Shown: piece after piece, positions 55,001 through 63,722 of the stretch
Layout of the letters: every line of letters starts with the position of its first letter
How positions within the stretch are numbered: position 1 is the first letter of the stretch
From: Variovorax sp. OV700
GTDB lineage: Bacteria > Pseudomonadota > Gammaproteobacteria > Burkholderiales > Burkholderiaceae_C
DNA: 64,000 nt
Direction of reading: 5' to 3'
Assembly (NCBI RefSeq): GCF_900099805.1
Contig: NZ_FNDR01000001.1
Span: 712,039 to 776,038, forward strand
Made by a program: the position numbers and the translations under genes
Notes under the pieces: model-generated
What the model was told of the DNA's origin: nothing
The model's input: the letters and a program-made list of their open reading frames with translations, nothing else
Database searches by the model: none

Positions 55001-58000
55001 CACAGCGATGAAATCGACGAGAAGACGACAAAGTAGTCCGGCTGGTGCGCTTTCAACCGGTGCGCTAGGCGACGCGTCCCGTCGATCTTCGCTGTGAGTA
55101 TCCGTGTCAGATGCGGCACATCGAGTTCGGCACGGGAGCGCGCCTGCACCATCCCGGCCGCATGAAACACGCCTCCCAGCGGCATACCGGTCCCCTGGAC
55201 CGCATCGTCGAGGCGCTGCAATGCGGCCTCGTCCGCCACATCTCCCTCTACGACCACGAGCGCCAGATTCTTCCTGACGGAAGCCGGGACACTCTCCTGC
55301 AGGAGCGCCTCCACCTTGCGCGATCCGGTTCTGCTCATGAGGACGATATGACGCGCCCCGCGCGATATCAAGCCGAGAACGAGATGCCGGCCGATACTGC
55401 CTGTTCCGCCGGTGATCACATAGCTGCGATCCGAATGCACCGATGGACCGCTCGCTGGCGCTGGCACGGCGAAAGGCCTCAGGATCGGTGATTTCAGGCC
55501 TTCGGAATTCAGCCGAAATTCTCCCCCGCGCTGCATCCTCGCCAGAGCCTCCAGACCCGTCACCAGCGCGCCGATTTCGCGCGTTGCGATGCGAACGGTC
55601 TTGATGTGGATGCCCGGGACTTCCAACGCCATCGAACTCATCGCCCCGATCAGTGCCGAGTTTGGCGAGCGCGCTCCGGGTGTGCCCTGCGGAATGGCGA
55701 CTGTCAAGCTTCGGACAATGCGCTCGCCCAAGGTCGCCAAGGCACCGAGCCATTGAGCGGCGGCGGCGATTCGTCTCGCCTGATCCGCGGCGCTGTCTGC
55801 GAAGCCAGATTCAGCGGAAAGGTCGAAGGCATCGCCGAACACCACCAGGTCTGATCCACCTTGCGTCGCGCTAGATTCATCCTCCCCAAGCAGGTGAGCA
55901 AGAGACCGAACCCCATCGCCCCAAGTCGGCGTGTAGCTTCGGAACAATCCGGATGCGGCTGCAAGCGATGCTGCAACGGCGGCGTGCAATGGCCCTGCGA
56001 TCACTGAGATGGGGGCATCGGACCGATTCTTGGCCTGCCCTTCGTCGCGCACAGGCTCCCACGCGAGCCTGCTGCTTTGCACAGGGGTCTCCCCGATGCG
56101 ATGGTGCCGCGCGAGAGCGCCGGAATCATTCTGCCCCATCACTCTGCTGTTCCCGCGGTGCGACAGCAACGACGGATTGAGCACCGGATGACTGTCAAAG
56201 GGATAGAGGGGTAGATCGACGTCGACCGCTCGCTGCCCATAGTGGCCGTGCCAGTCAATCTCGGCACCGAGTTCATGCAGCGCGGCGAGACCGTGCAGGA
56301 ACGTGATATCAGCGCCGTTCTGAGGCGATATCGACATCAGTGTCAGGCGACCACGCGTCGCGCTCGAACGCGCAGCCAACGAAATCAGCGTATTGCCTAC
56401 GCCCAACTCAACGAACGCGTCGACGCTTTCCAGCACCTGGGCCTGCATGGTGTCTGCGAAGCGGACCGTCGAGGTCATCTGGCGCGCCCAGTAGTCCGCA
56501 CCCAGCACGGGCTTCTCGTCGGCTCCGCCGCTCACGTTGTCAAGCAAGGGAATACGTGGATCGCCGAAGCTGATGCCAGACAAGTGTCTGCTGAACTCTG
56601 CCGCCGCCTCGGCCATCCCATCCGTGTGAAAGGCGCGGTTGCCCCTGAGCACCGTGTGCTGGAGGCCGCGAAGCGCCAATGCATCAGTCAACTCGGCAAG
56701 GCCCTCGGGAGAGGCCGCGAGCACTAGGTCGGAAGGACTGTTTCTGACTGCGATCTTCGCCCGGCTCTGCAGCGATGCCAGGAGCGCCTGAATCTCTTGA
56801 GACTCCGCGCGAACGGCGACCATGTGGCCGTTCGGGGAGCGGTCCTGCATCAGACGTCCCCGCAGGGCCACGATCTCCAGTCCCCGCTCGAAGTCGAAAA
56901 CGCCCGCGAGATGGGCCGCGGCGTATTCGCCAACGCTGTGCCCGACGACGACGGCGGGATCAATGCCAAAGCTTTGCCACAGCCTGGCAAGCGCCACCTG
57001 GATGACGTACAACGCCGGCTGCGTGAAGTCGGTACGATCGATTTGCCCCGAGCGTTCGCCCCAGAGGAGCTCGAGCAACTCCACGCCGACCTGCTTGCGA
57101 AATGCCTCGCGCGCATCGTCGATGAAGGCCGCGAAGACGGGAAACTGCTCATAGAGAGGCCGCCCCATCCCTGGTCGCTGACTGCCTTGACCCGAGCACA
57201 GGAATGCCACCCGCACGGCGACTGCAGAACGAGGCTTGTTTGTACTGAGAGAGACGATCGGCTTGGACAGCGCGTCAAGTAACTGTGCATGTGTCCGAAC
57301 AACGAAGACCTTGCGCAGGCCATGCCGTTCGGCCTGCGAGGCTGCGGCCAGGCACCAAGCCGCCGGATCCGTCGATGGGTCTGACAACGCTGCGAGATGC
57401 TTGATGCGAAGTGCTTCCAGCGCATCGATCGAGCGGGCAGAGATCTGCAGCACCATCGGTTCAGCCGGTACGATCGGCCGTTGCGGCCTCGCTTGGGCGG
57501 TCACTCCCTCGGGCCAGGCAATCACCACGTGCGCATTTGTGCCGCCATAGCTGAAGGCGCTGACGCCAGCGGCGAAAGGGATTCCGTCGTCCCAGAGCAT
57601 CTGCTCTGCAGGAATCTGTAGACGGGTGTCCGTTAGCTTGATATACCTGTTCTGCTTGCGGATGCCTACCTGCCGCACGATCGTGCGATGACGGATCTGG
57701 AGCAGGGTCTTGATGACGCCAGCAATGCCAGCAGCCGGCTCGAGGTGGCCGATCTGCGCCTTGACGGCGCCCACGTAGCACACCGACGAGGAAGCATCGG
57801 ACCGGACGCCATAGGTGGCCTTGAGTGCATTGATCTCGATCGGGTCGCCCAGCTTCGTTCCGGTGCCGTGCGCCTCGACATAACCAATCTCGCAGGCATC
57901 CATCCGGGCGTTGGCCAGCGCGCGTCGGATCACCTCTTCCTGCGCATGGCGATTGGGTGCGGTCAGACCGTTCGTCAAACCATCCTGATTGACTGCGGTG

Positions 58001-58800
58001 CCTCGAATCACGGCATGGATGCGGTCCTTATCGGCAAGCGCGTCGCCAAGCCGCTTGAGCACGAGAAAGCCGCACCCTTCGCCTCGGACGTAGCCATTGG
58101 CACCGTCGTCGAAGGTCTTGCAAAGACCGTCAGGTGACATCATTCCCGCCTGGGACACGGCAATCGTGGTTTCCGGCGAGAGCATCAGGTTCACGCCACC
58201 AACCAGCGCCACCTCGCATTGCGATGCGCGCAGGTTCAAGCACGCCTCGTGTATCGCTACGAGCGACGACGAACAGGCCGTGTTGATCGTCATTGCCGGT
58301 CCGCGCAAGTCCAGCGCATAGGCCAATCGTGCCGAGATCACGCTAGCGTTCATTCCCGTCGGAGTGAACGCATTGATTTCTTCCCTTCGACGCAGAATCA
58401 GATTCTCGTAGTCGTTCGAGGTCGCACCGACAAAAACCCCGGCATTTCGCCCACGGAGTTGCCCAGGCGGCATGCGGGCATCCTCGATTGCATGCCATGC
58501 GATCTGCAGAACAAGCAATTGCTGCGGATCCATGCATGCCGCCTCCGCCATCGAAATTCCGAAGAAGGCCGGGTCGTAGCGGTCATGGTCGCGGACAAAA
58601 CCACCTCCTGAGCTGTTGAGCAAGCCGCGAACTTCCGCGTTCTGCCCCAGCAACTCGTCGTTGTCCCAGCGTTCCTTCGGCGTCTGCGTGACGGCAACCT
58701 CACCGCTCACGAGAAGACGCCAGAAAGCCTGCGCGTCATCCGCGCCAGGAAATCGGCAGGCGAAGCCGATCACCGCGATGTCGGAAGGATCGTGTTGCAT
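52021..58800 (-). CDS. Type I modular PKS: KS-AT-KR-ACP-KS plus AT remnant
   Basis: 2259 residues. KS1 (about 7-427): C176 in TACSSSL, H311 in HGTGT, H352 in GHLE. AT (about 531-830): S622 in GHSVGEY and xAFH at 722-725, indicating malonyl-CoA. KR (structural part from about 910, catalytic part 1126-1350): GGTGSIG, Y1275 in SAYAGANKF, W1267 and no LDD motif, so probably A-type. ACP: S1432 in GLDSLRA. KS2 (about 1501-1925): C1669, H1804, H1841 all intact. Residues about 1938-2215 retain AT-flanking segments (RFRAVVVASS, then YPMHRVRCW) but no GHSxG, so the AT is a non-catalytic remnant. The tail LLHQQTQAMHQQLQEL may dock to the next protein. No DH or ER. ATG 58800 is preferred over a TTG at 58851. 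Confidence 0.93.
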   Translation of the reverse strand: MQHDPSDIAVIGFACRFPGADDAQAFWRLLVSGEVAVTQTPKERWDNDELLGQNAEVRGLLNSSGGGFVRDHDRYDPAFFGISMAEAACMDPQQLLVLQIAWHAIEDARMPPGQLRGRNAGVFVGATSNDYENLILRRREEINAFTPTGMNASVISARLAYALDLRGPAMTINTACSSSLVAIHEACLNLRASQCEVALVGGVNLMLSPETTIAVSQAGMMSPDGLCKTFDDGANGYVRGEGCGFLVLKRLGDALADKDRIHAVIRGTAVNQDGLTNGLTAPNRHAQEEVIRRALANARMDACEIGYVEAHGTGTKLGDPIEINALKATYGVRSDASSSVCYVGAVKAQIGHLEPAAGIAGVIKTLLQIRHRTIVRQVGIRKQNRYIKLTDTRLQIPAEQMLWDDGIPFAAGVSAFSYGGTNAHVVIAWPEGVTAQARPQRPIVPAEPMVLQISARSIDALEALRIKHLAALSDPSTDPAAWCLAAASQAERHGLRKVFVVRTHAQLLDALSKPIVSLSTNKPRSAVAVRVAFLCSGQGSQRPGMGRPLYEQFPVFAAFIDDAREAFRKQVGVELLELLWGERSGQIDRTDFTQPALYVIQVALARLWQSFGIDPAVVVGHSVGEYAAAHLAGVFDFERGLEIVALRGRLMQDRSPNGHMVAVRAESQEIQALLASLQSRAKIAVRNSPSDLVLAASPEGLAELTDALALRGLQHTVLRGNRAFHTDGMAEAAAEFSRHLSGISFGDPRIPLLDNVSGGADEKPVLGADYWARQMTSTVRFADTMQAQVLESVDAFVELGVGNTLISLAARSSATRGRLTLMSISPQNGADITFLHGLAALHELGAEIDWHGHYGQRAVDVDLPLYPFDSHPVLNPSLLSHRGNSRVMGQNDSGALARHHRIGETPVQSSRLAWEPVRDEGQAKNRSDAPISVIAGPLHAAVAASLAAASGLFRSYTPTWGDGVRSLAHLLGEDESSATQGGSDLVVFGDAFDLSAESGFADSAADQARRIAAAAQWLGALATLGERIVRSLTVAIPQGTPGARSPNSALIGAMSSMALEVPGIHIKTVRIATREIGALVTGLEALARMQRGGEFRLNSEGLKSPILRPFAVPAPASGPSVHSDRSYVITGGTGSIGRHLVLGLISRGARHIVLMSRTGSRKVEALLQESVPASVRKNLALVVVEGDVADEAALQRLDDAVQGTGMPLGGVFHAAGMVQARSRAELDVPHLTRILTAKIDGTRRLAHRLKAHQPDYFVVFSSISSLWGAPGLSAYAGANKFLDEWIHEQEPDGTRYLGINWGPWRDSAMVSADALSDLARLGIDPIPPEEGVRLLFEVLNSGLTGQVVACAARWSVLRQAFASRGHEGLLREMAGDSGTPTHGPAEPLATAGPLPARIEFREITRAILARLLSLQPEELISDEPLHAMGLDSLRAIEFTRALESLVGRPLPVSLVFDHPTLDDLENYLLAAVDPVETQARPLAPLLSAVASAAPYTDRPLRDIAIVGVACRLPGAGESLEEFWRILMDGVDPIVDTEIRWQRKDFASPQPETGSRGAFGAGLIEDIEFFDARLFNISPIEARWMDPQQRIALELALRCLERAGLRRADVKGRRIGTYIGTAANEFHKLCDAGNAGREYQATGNALNAIAGRIAYHFGLRGPAVAIDTACSSSLVALHQAVSALRSGDCEMALAGGISTLLDKETFETLSQAKMLSPNWRCASFDAQADGYVRSEGGALFLLKPLTHAHRDGDHVYAVIRGAAINQDGRSASLTAPHGPSQVDVIERALRDAGLNSEDIDWVEAHGTGTPLGDPIELRSIDQVYGKPGKALIVGAVKSNVGHLESASGAVGLLKIVLALAGRTIPPNLHFGQLNPHIGPLRSGSLSVPVQPIAWQGRNAVAPRRAALSSFGFTGTNAHVIVEEAPVSNRQTESAAAPIHWVLPMSVHTEEGLHASLRTAKNVKDQGELLRSVAHALWQCEPHRFRAVVVASSAEQLEQALSGSVQTVDIRQLHKVRVGLVLDDLSMPAEHVAHASTAKSRFAEAWSRFAAAPGHARHAHALGAAAARAFSTVHAWADACFRIGLDVELIDGPEPELLDRCIRGDVPLEAWIAKALAWKQAPTDHGDSAIRRFGTHAGAVILASTRTRRTFTDLPVLDITAAANDRQAWLAVGADLFLRGADIDWRALSGVVRPQTPRQSMYPMHRVRCWPERGLAPVEEFRGFRERPPVASSTNSRDVGVLLHQQTQAMHQQLQELENEL

Positions 58801-58828
58801 GAATCGGCCCGGAGCGGCGATGCCGCGA

Positions 58829-59647
58829 TCAGTTCGCGGCGCCGGCGGCAAGTCCGCTCAAGGCACCGCGGAACTTGGCGAGCTGGCGGGATTCGGCCAC
58901 CAGGACACCTTGCGAGTCCCGCAATTGCCCGTCGATCTCGAGAAACCCTCGATCGACTCGATGCGATGTGAAATACGCGTGGATGGGCCCCGGTGCTGGC
59001 TTGGCCTTCAGGTGGACCGAGTATTCGACAGTGGGCACCGAACCCCATTGGGAAGGTTCGACGACGTTGAAGATCGCCGGCGGGAACGCGTCCGCGAATA
59101 ACACCAGCGAATCGAGAGTCGGCGCCGCCCCGTCCAAGAATTTGATCCAGCCTTCGATCTCGGCGCGGTTTCCTCGATCGGGCCCGGGGTCTGCCAGGCA
59201 TCCCGGCTTCAGTCGAACCTCGAAGCCCGAGAGGAATGCCTTCAGGGCCCGAGGAAGTGGCAAGGACCTGACATCCTCGCACCCCTCCCAAGGCTCAAAA
59301 CTTGAGCTATCGCCAGAGAACGAGTGCGTCAAACCCGTGCTCAGAGAGAAATCGGTGAAGGTGGCGACATAGAACGCCTTCAGCTCGGATTGCTGCGAGA
59401 GGGCCAGGGTTGCGCGCGAAAGACTTTTTGTGGTGGACAGCGCAACGATCTCACCTGCGGCTGCTCCACACGCGGGATGGCCGACGAAGCTCGCATTGAT
59501 GGCCAGCAGATCCGGATGCTGAACGTGTCGCGCGATCTCCTGCGATGCCAGTTGTGCAAGATAGCCGCCACTGGGGTAGCCCAGCACATCGAAGCGATCA
59601 GAAATATTGAGTGAGACGGTGGTCGACGCGAGAGTGGAGTCGGGCAT
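58829..59647 (-). CDS. Acyl-CoA thioesterase-like double-hotdog protein
   Basis: 272 residues from ATG 59647 (MPDSTLASTTVSLN). The pattern GYPSGGYLAQLASQEIARHV near residue 25, then SFVGHPACGAAAGEIVALSTTKSLSRATLALSQ, and the C-terminal VEYSVHLKAKPAPGPIHAYFTSHRVDRGFLEIDGQLRDSQGVLVAESRQLAKFRG fits the TesB-like acyl-CoA thioesterase family (two hotdog domains). It lies between the ACP and PKS genes, 28 bases before the PKS. It may trim or release acyl chains, or have become a dehydratase-like accessory domain; catalysis has not been inferred. Confidence 0.78.
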   Translation of the reverse strand: MPDSTLASTTVSLNISDRFDVLGYPSGGYLAQLASQEIARHVQHPDLLAINASFVGHPACGAAAGEIVALSTTKSLSRATLALSQQSELKAFYVATFTDFSLSTGLTHSFSGDSSSFEPWEGCEDVRSLPLPRALKAFLSGFEVRLKPGCLADPGPDRGNRAEIEGWIKFLDGAAPTLDSLVLFADAFPPAIFNVVEPSQWGSVPTVEYSVHLKAKPAPGPIHAYFTSHRVDRGFLEIDGQLRDSQGVLVAESRQLAKFRGALSGLAAGAAN

Positions 59648-59681
59648 GAATATGTCCGTGAAAGTGAATCGAATCGGCGGA

Positions 59682-59948
59682 TCAGACGAGTCCGCCGCGA
59701 ACCGGCAGTTGCGCAACGCTCTCGGCGAATCCGCGAACGGTTCGGCTGTCGTAGATCAAGGTCGGATCCACGTCGAGATCGAAGGCATCTCCGAGCGCGA
59801 AGGTCATCTCCACGCACAGCGCGGAATCGACCCCCAATGCATGGAAGCTGGTGCTCTCGAGGGCTTGCGACGGGTACTCGCAGTTCGAGGCACGTAGAAA
59901 TCTTTCAATCCATTCGAGGATTGCACCCGACCGGAGGACGGCGCTCAT
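59682..59948 (-). CDS. Acyl carrier protein next to the fatty acyl-AMP ligase
   Basis: 88 residues from ATG 59948. The carrier serine is S42 in ALGVDSALCVEM; the remaining acidic helices (LGDAFDLDVDPTLIYDSRTVRGFAESV) are normal for a type I-associated ACP. It overlaps the FAAL stop by ATGA. It should receive the starter acyl chain from FAAL and hand it to KS1 of the PKS. Confidence 0.9.
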   Translation of the reverse strand: MSAVLRSGAILEWIERFLRASNCEYPSQALESTSFHALGVDSALCVEMTFALGDAFDLDVDPTLIYDSRTVRGFAESVAQLPVRGGLV

Positions 59949-61837
59949 CAGGCCGCCTCTGCACGAAGCGCTTCGTACTTTGCTTCTTCTGGGAAGTCGA
60001 TCAGCTCGAGCTGCCCGTGCTCGAATTGTCGCTTGCAACTGACTCTGCATATCTTCCCGCTGGTGGTTCGCGGAATGGAGTTCAGCCTAACCAGCACAAC
60101 CTGGCGAATCGGAAGACTGAATCGCGAGTAGACCGTCGAGCGAATTGCATCCTCGATCGAGGTCCGGACGGAATCGGAGAGATTCCTCGCATGGTCCCGA
60201 TTGATCTCCTGAATGACGATAAGAGACTCGGCGCCAGCGTCCTGGAGGCTGAAGGCGGTACTTCGCCCAAGCGACAAGGCTTCGTGGCATCCCGAGATCG
60301 ATTCCTCGATATCCTGGGGATAGAAATTGGTCCCGTTGAAGATCATCAACTCCTTGATGCGACCCGTGACGAAGAGCTGTCCCTGCAACATGAAGCCGAG
60401 GTCCCCGGTTCGCAGAAATTTTTTCGACGGTTCCTCGATCGATTGCGCCTCGAAGATCTCGCGGGTTGCCTCCGCGTTTTGCCAATAGCCCTGACCGATG
60501 TGTGGACCGTGGATCCATATCTCGCCGACGTGGCCGTCTTCGAGAACCCGCAGGGAATCGGGCGAGACGATTCGCACCGTCTGATGCCGAAGCAATTCTC
60601 CGCAACTGATCACGACATTCAAGAAGTCTTCCTGTCCCCTGCGGAGTGCGGCGCAGTCCACCAACTCGGGAATTTTTCCGGGTTGCGCGCGAGCAAAGAT
60701 AGGCTCCGACCCGATGCCCCCCGCCGAAACCATCAAGGTCGCTTCGGCCATTCCGTAGCCAGCGCTGAAAGCTCGCGAATCGAACCGCATCGGCACATAC
60801 TTCTCGATGAAGCTGCAGACGATCGCAGCTGAGATCGGCTCAGAGCCGCAATAGACGACTCGAAGAGAAGAAAGGTCCAAATGCCTCGATGCATCGATTG
60901 CACGCGGTGAGCAAATGGCACGGAGCGCGAAGTTCGGTCCACCGGTGATGGTCGCCGCGTATTTCGCAACCGCCGACATCCAGCGTGCCGGCTTTTGGAC
61001 GAACGCCATTGGAGGCATGAGAATGCAGGTCGCGCCCAGATAGACGGAATGGAGCACCGCCGCAATCAGACCCATGTCATGGAACATGGGCAGCCACGAC
61101 AGGCACACATCATCGACAGTCGATCTCCAACGCAATTGAATCATCGCCTCGTTCGCCATCACATTGGCATGCGAAACCGCTACGCCTTTGGGGTCGCCGG
61201 TGGACCCAGAGGTGTATTGCAGATAGGCGATGAAATCGGAGCCTATTGACAAGGCGCTTTCGGCAACGGCCTGCGAGGTCGATGCATCGACACTGTCGGC
61301 ATCCGAAAGCAGCGCCTCGAATTCGAGGTGATGCATGCCCTGCAAGGCGGCATCTTCAGGAAAGAACGAGCGGAGGCGATGAATCATTGCCCCCGAGCAC
61401 ACTACCGCGACGGCTTCGCTATTCCTGGCGATCGATAGGACCTTGCGTGATGCCTCCTTGTTCTGCGGGGGCTTCACCGGAACGGCGATAACTTCGGCAT
61501 GCAGACAAGCGAGAAACAGCACCACGAAGTCGATTCCGTCCGGAACCGCCAACAGCACTCTGTCGCCTCGGTCGGCATGCCGTCGCAGAACCGCGGCCAG
61601 GGAAATCGCAGAACGCCATAGCGCCCCCGTCGAGATCCTGGAAGTCTCGTCCTCTCCATCATGCAAATAAACAAAGGCAGTTTTATCCGCCTTTTTCTCC
61701 GCATTATTTTTCAGCACGGTAAGTAGATTCACTGCCAGCCGTTCGATTTGGTTGTCAAGAAGACTTGCTCCGAGTGGATAATATCCGTGACAGATACCTC
61801 TGTGAGTCACCAAAAAGACATGCTCAATCAGCACCAT
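59948..61837 (-). CDS. Fatty acyl-AMP ligase (FAAL), starter-loading enzyme
   Basis: 629 residues. FAAL signatures: YLQYTSGSTGDPKGVAVSHANVMANE (P-loop), CLSWLPMFHDMGLIAAVLH, FSAGYGMAEATLMVS, and DLGFMLQGQLFVTGRIKELMIFNGTNFYPQDIE (hinge). Its length and the MFHDMGL element separate it from ordinary CoA ligases. FAALs adenylate fatty acids and transfer them to ACP, not CoA. It is the first gene of the coupled cluster and is preceded by a perfect palindrome at 61839-61855. The start ATG 61837 directly abuts that palindrome, so a later start is possible (a GTG in LAVNLLTVLKNN is the best alternative). Confidence 0.92.
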   Translation of the reverse strand: MVLIEHVFLVTHRGICHGYYPLGASLLDNQIERLAVNLLTVLKNNAEKKADKTAFVYLHDGEDETSRISTGALWRSAISLAAVLRRHADRGDRVLLAVPDGIDFVVLFLACLHAEVIAVPVKPPQNKEASRKVLSIARNSEAVAVVCSGAMIHRLRSFFPEDAALQGMHHLEFEALLSDADSVDASTSQAVAESALSIGSDFIAYLQYTSGSTGDPKGVAVSHANVMANEAMIQLRWRSTVDDVCLSWLPMFHDMGLIAAVLHSVYLGATCILMPPMAFVQKPARWMSAVAKYAATITGGPNFALRAICSPRAIDASRHLDLSSLRVVYCGSEPISAAIVCSFIEKYVPMRFDSRAFSAGYGMAEATLMVSAGGIGSEPIFARAQPGKIPELVDCAALRRGQEDFLNVVISCGELLRHQTVRIVSPDSLRVLEDGHVGEIWIHGPHIGQGYWQNAEATREIFEAQSIEEPSKKFLRTGDLGFMLQGQLFVTGRIKELMIFNGTNFYPQDIEESISGCHEALSLGRSTAFSLQDAGAESLIVIQEINRDHARNLSDSVRTSIEDAIRSTVYSRFSLPIRQVVLVRLNSIPRTTSGKICRVSCKRQFEHGQLELIDFPEEAKYEALRAEAA

Positions 61838-61838
61838 C

Positions 61839-61855
61839 TAATTAGCGACTAATTA
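61839..61855. promoter_or_regulatory. Perfect palindrome TAATTAG-CGA-CTAATTA upstream of the cluster
   Basis: A 7-3-7 perfect inverted repeat in an A+T-rich window directly before the fatty acyl-AMP ligase gene. It is a good operator candidate, for example for a TetR- or MarR-like repressor. No regulator gene lies inside the cluster. Because it sits one base from the annotated start codon, either the true start is further in or the site overlaps the translation start region. Confidence 0.7.
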
Positions 61856-62000
61856 AAAAGATTTAGGCGTAAATACCTATCGTAAAATAGCGCGAGACCT
61901 GCAGTTGTTCTTGATGCGAACGTGTTGATCGCTGAGGACAGCCTGCCGGCGAGGAGCGCATCGAAGCCGGCCTGAGCGATGCACGCCGCGCGCGCAACGG

Positions 62001-62792
62001 CTAGCCGCCCGTCACCACGCTGACCCCGCCGTCGACGGCAAGCCATTGGCCAGTGATGTGCTTGCCGGCGTCGCTGGCGTAGAGCAAGGTGATGCCTTTC
62101 AGGTCCTCGTCGTCGCCGAGGCGTCCGAGCGGTGCTTTCGCCGCCATCTTTTCCTCGCCGATCGACTTGATCAGGCCGGCGGCGAGTTTTGTCATGAAGA
62201 AACCGGGGCAGATCGCGTTGACAGTGATGCCATAGCGCCCCCATTCAGCGGCGAGGGTCTTGGTGAATCCCAGAACCGCGGTCTTGGACGTGTTGTACGC
62301 CAACGTCTTCATCTCCGGCGAGTTGCCATTCAACCCTGCCACCGAGGAAATGTTGATGATGCGGCCGCGGCCTGCTCCGATCATCCAGTTCCGGGCCACC
62401 TGTTGCGAAAGCACGAAATACCCGCGCACATTGAGATTCATGACCTTGTCCCAAGCTTCCACGGGATGATCTTCCGCGGCAGCGCCCCAACTGGCACCTG
62501 CGTTGTTCACAAGGATGTCGATGCGCCCCATGCGCCGGCAACTCTCGTCCGCTAAGTGCCGGGTTTCCTCTTCCTTCGCGCAATCGGCGGCAATCCAATC
62601 GGCTTCGATGCCCGCTTCGCGCAGCTCTCTCACCGCCTGAGAGAGATCGTCCGCTTTCCGAGAGCTCAGCATGACCTTGGCCCCGGCCTCGCCCAAGGCA
62701 TGCGCCATCTGCAGGCCGAGACCTCTGGACCCACCGGTGACGAGTGCGGTCCTGCCGGCAAGATTGAACAATTGTTGGACACTGCGAGTCAT
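62001..62792 (-). CDS. Short-chain dehydrogenase/reductase upstream of the cluster
   Basis: 263 residues, classical SDR: TGGSRGLGLQMA (cofactor), NNAGASWG, the catalytic ISSVAG with YNTSKTAV (Tyr-x3-Lys) and GQWLAVDGGVSVV at the end. It is co-directional with FAAL but separated by 163 bp containing the palindrome, so it may be separately transcribed. It resembles gluconate-5-dehydrogenase and 3-oxoacyl reductases, giving no certain role in the pathway. Confidence 0.87.
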   Translation of the reverse strand: MTRSVQQLFNLAGRTALVTGGSRGLGLQMAHALGEAGAKVMLSSRKADDLSQAVRELREAGIEADWIAADCAKEEETRHLADESCRRMGRIDILVNNAGASWGAAAEDHPVEAWDKVMNLNVRGYFVLSQQVARNWMIGAGRGRIINISSVAGLNGNSPEMKTLAYNTSKTAVLGFTKTLAAEWGRYGITVNAICPGFFMTKLAAGLIKSIGEEKMAAKAPLGRLGDDEDLKGITLLYASDAGKHITGQWLAVDGGVSVVTGG

Positions 62793-62936
62793 GATTTCTC
62801 CTGTGAATGGACTTGAACGAACGAGAAGCTGCCGGATGATGAATCGACCGATTCAAGCGGGCGTGTCTCGCTGGCGATAGGGAATACTCTGGCCATCGCT
62901 TATATCGATGCACCTAATTCGAGTTCAAAATATCAG
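62793..62936. promoter_or_regulatory. Divergent promoter region between SDR and thioesterase genes
   Basis: 144 bp contain promoters for both directions. A perfect dyad GAATCG-AC-CGATTC lies at 62841-62854 and is a possible operator. No -35/-10 pair can be fixed with confidence. Confidence 0.45.
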
Positions 62937-63713
62937 ATGAGCATCGTCCACAAGTCGCCCTGGTTCATACGAAAACCCGCGTCGCGCCCTGCAAATTTGC
63001 GTATCTTTTGTTTTCATCACGCAGGAGGCAATGCCAATATCTTTTTGCCTTGGAACAAGTTGCTATCCGACGGCGTTGAAGTAGTTGGAGTTCAACTCCC
63101 GGGCCGAGGCCTGCGTCGCCACGAGCCTTTGATGACCTCGTCGGATCAACTGCTGCAGGCACTCGGAAATGCCTTTGTTTCCGAGATGGACCAGCGCCCA
63201 TTCGTTTTTTTCGGACACAGCATGGGTGCGTGGCTCGCGTTCGAGCTCGCGAGATGGCTTGAGCGTCGAGGTATTCAAGGGCCGAGCCAGTTGATCGTGG
63301 CGGGGCGGGGAGCGCCTCAACTTGCTTTTCGGATGGCGCCTATCGACGATCTGCCCGATGCGGAGATGATCGATTCACTCCGTAAATTCAATGGTATCGA
63401 CGATGCGCTGGCCTCGTATCCCGAATTGCTCAAGCTTTTTCTGCCGGTGATTCGTTCCGACTTGCTGTTGCATCGAACTCACCGGTACCTGGACGAGCCG
63501 CCGCTCGCCTGCTCAATACGCGCGATCGCATCGGATTCGGACCCCCTGTGCGGCACCGAAGACGTTCGCGCGTGGTCGAGTCAGACGGCGGGAGATTTCG
63601 AGTTCCAGCTGTACGCGGGAGGGCATTTCTTCTTTCACCTGGAACCTTCGCGCCATGTTCCGATGATTCTTGAGCCGATCGGGTCGTCGGGAACCCACGG
63701 GAACAGGGCCTGA
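62937..63713 (+). CDS. Type II thioesterase (GrsT/RifR-like)
   Basis: 258 residues of the alpha/beta-hydrolase type II thioesterase family: LRIFCFHHAGGNANIFLPW near residue 22 (oxyanion), GHSMGAWLAFELAR with Ser near residue 95, an acid in AIASDSDPLCGTEDV, and GGHFFFHLEPSRHV with the catalytic His. Such enzymes edit mis-primed carrier proteins in PKS/NRPS systems. It is divergent from the cluster and ends nine bases before a microsatellite. Its presence supports a functional PKS/NRPS cluster. Confidence 0.9.
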   Translation: MSIVHKSPWFIRKPASRPANLRIFCFHHAGGNANIFLPWNKLLSDGVEVVGVQLPGRGLRRHEPLMTSSDQLLQALGNAFVSEMDQRPFVFFGHSMGAWLAFELARWLERRGIQGPSQLIVAGRGAPQLAFRMAPIDDLPDAEMIDSLRKFNGIDDALASYPELLKLFLPVIRSDLLLHRTHRYLDEPPLACSIRAIASDSDPLCGTEDVRAWSSQTAGDFEFQLYAGGHFFFHLEPSRHVPMILEPIGSSGTHGNRA

Positions 63714-63722
63714 CGCCCGCGC

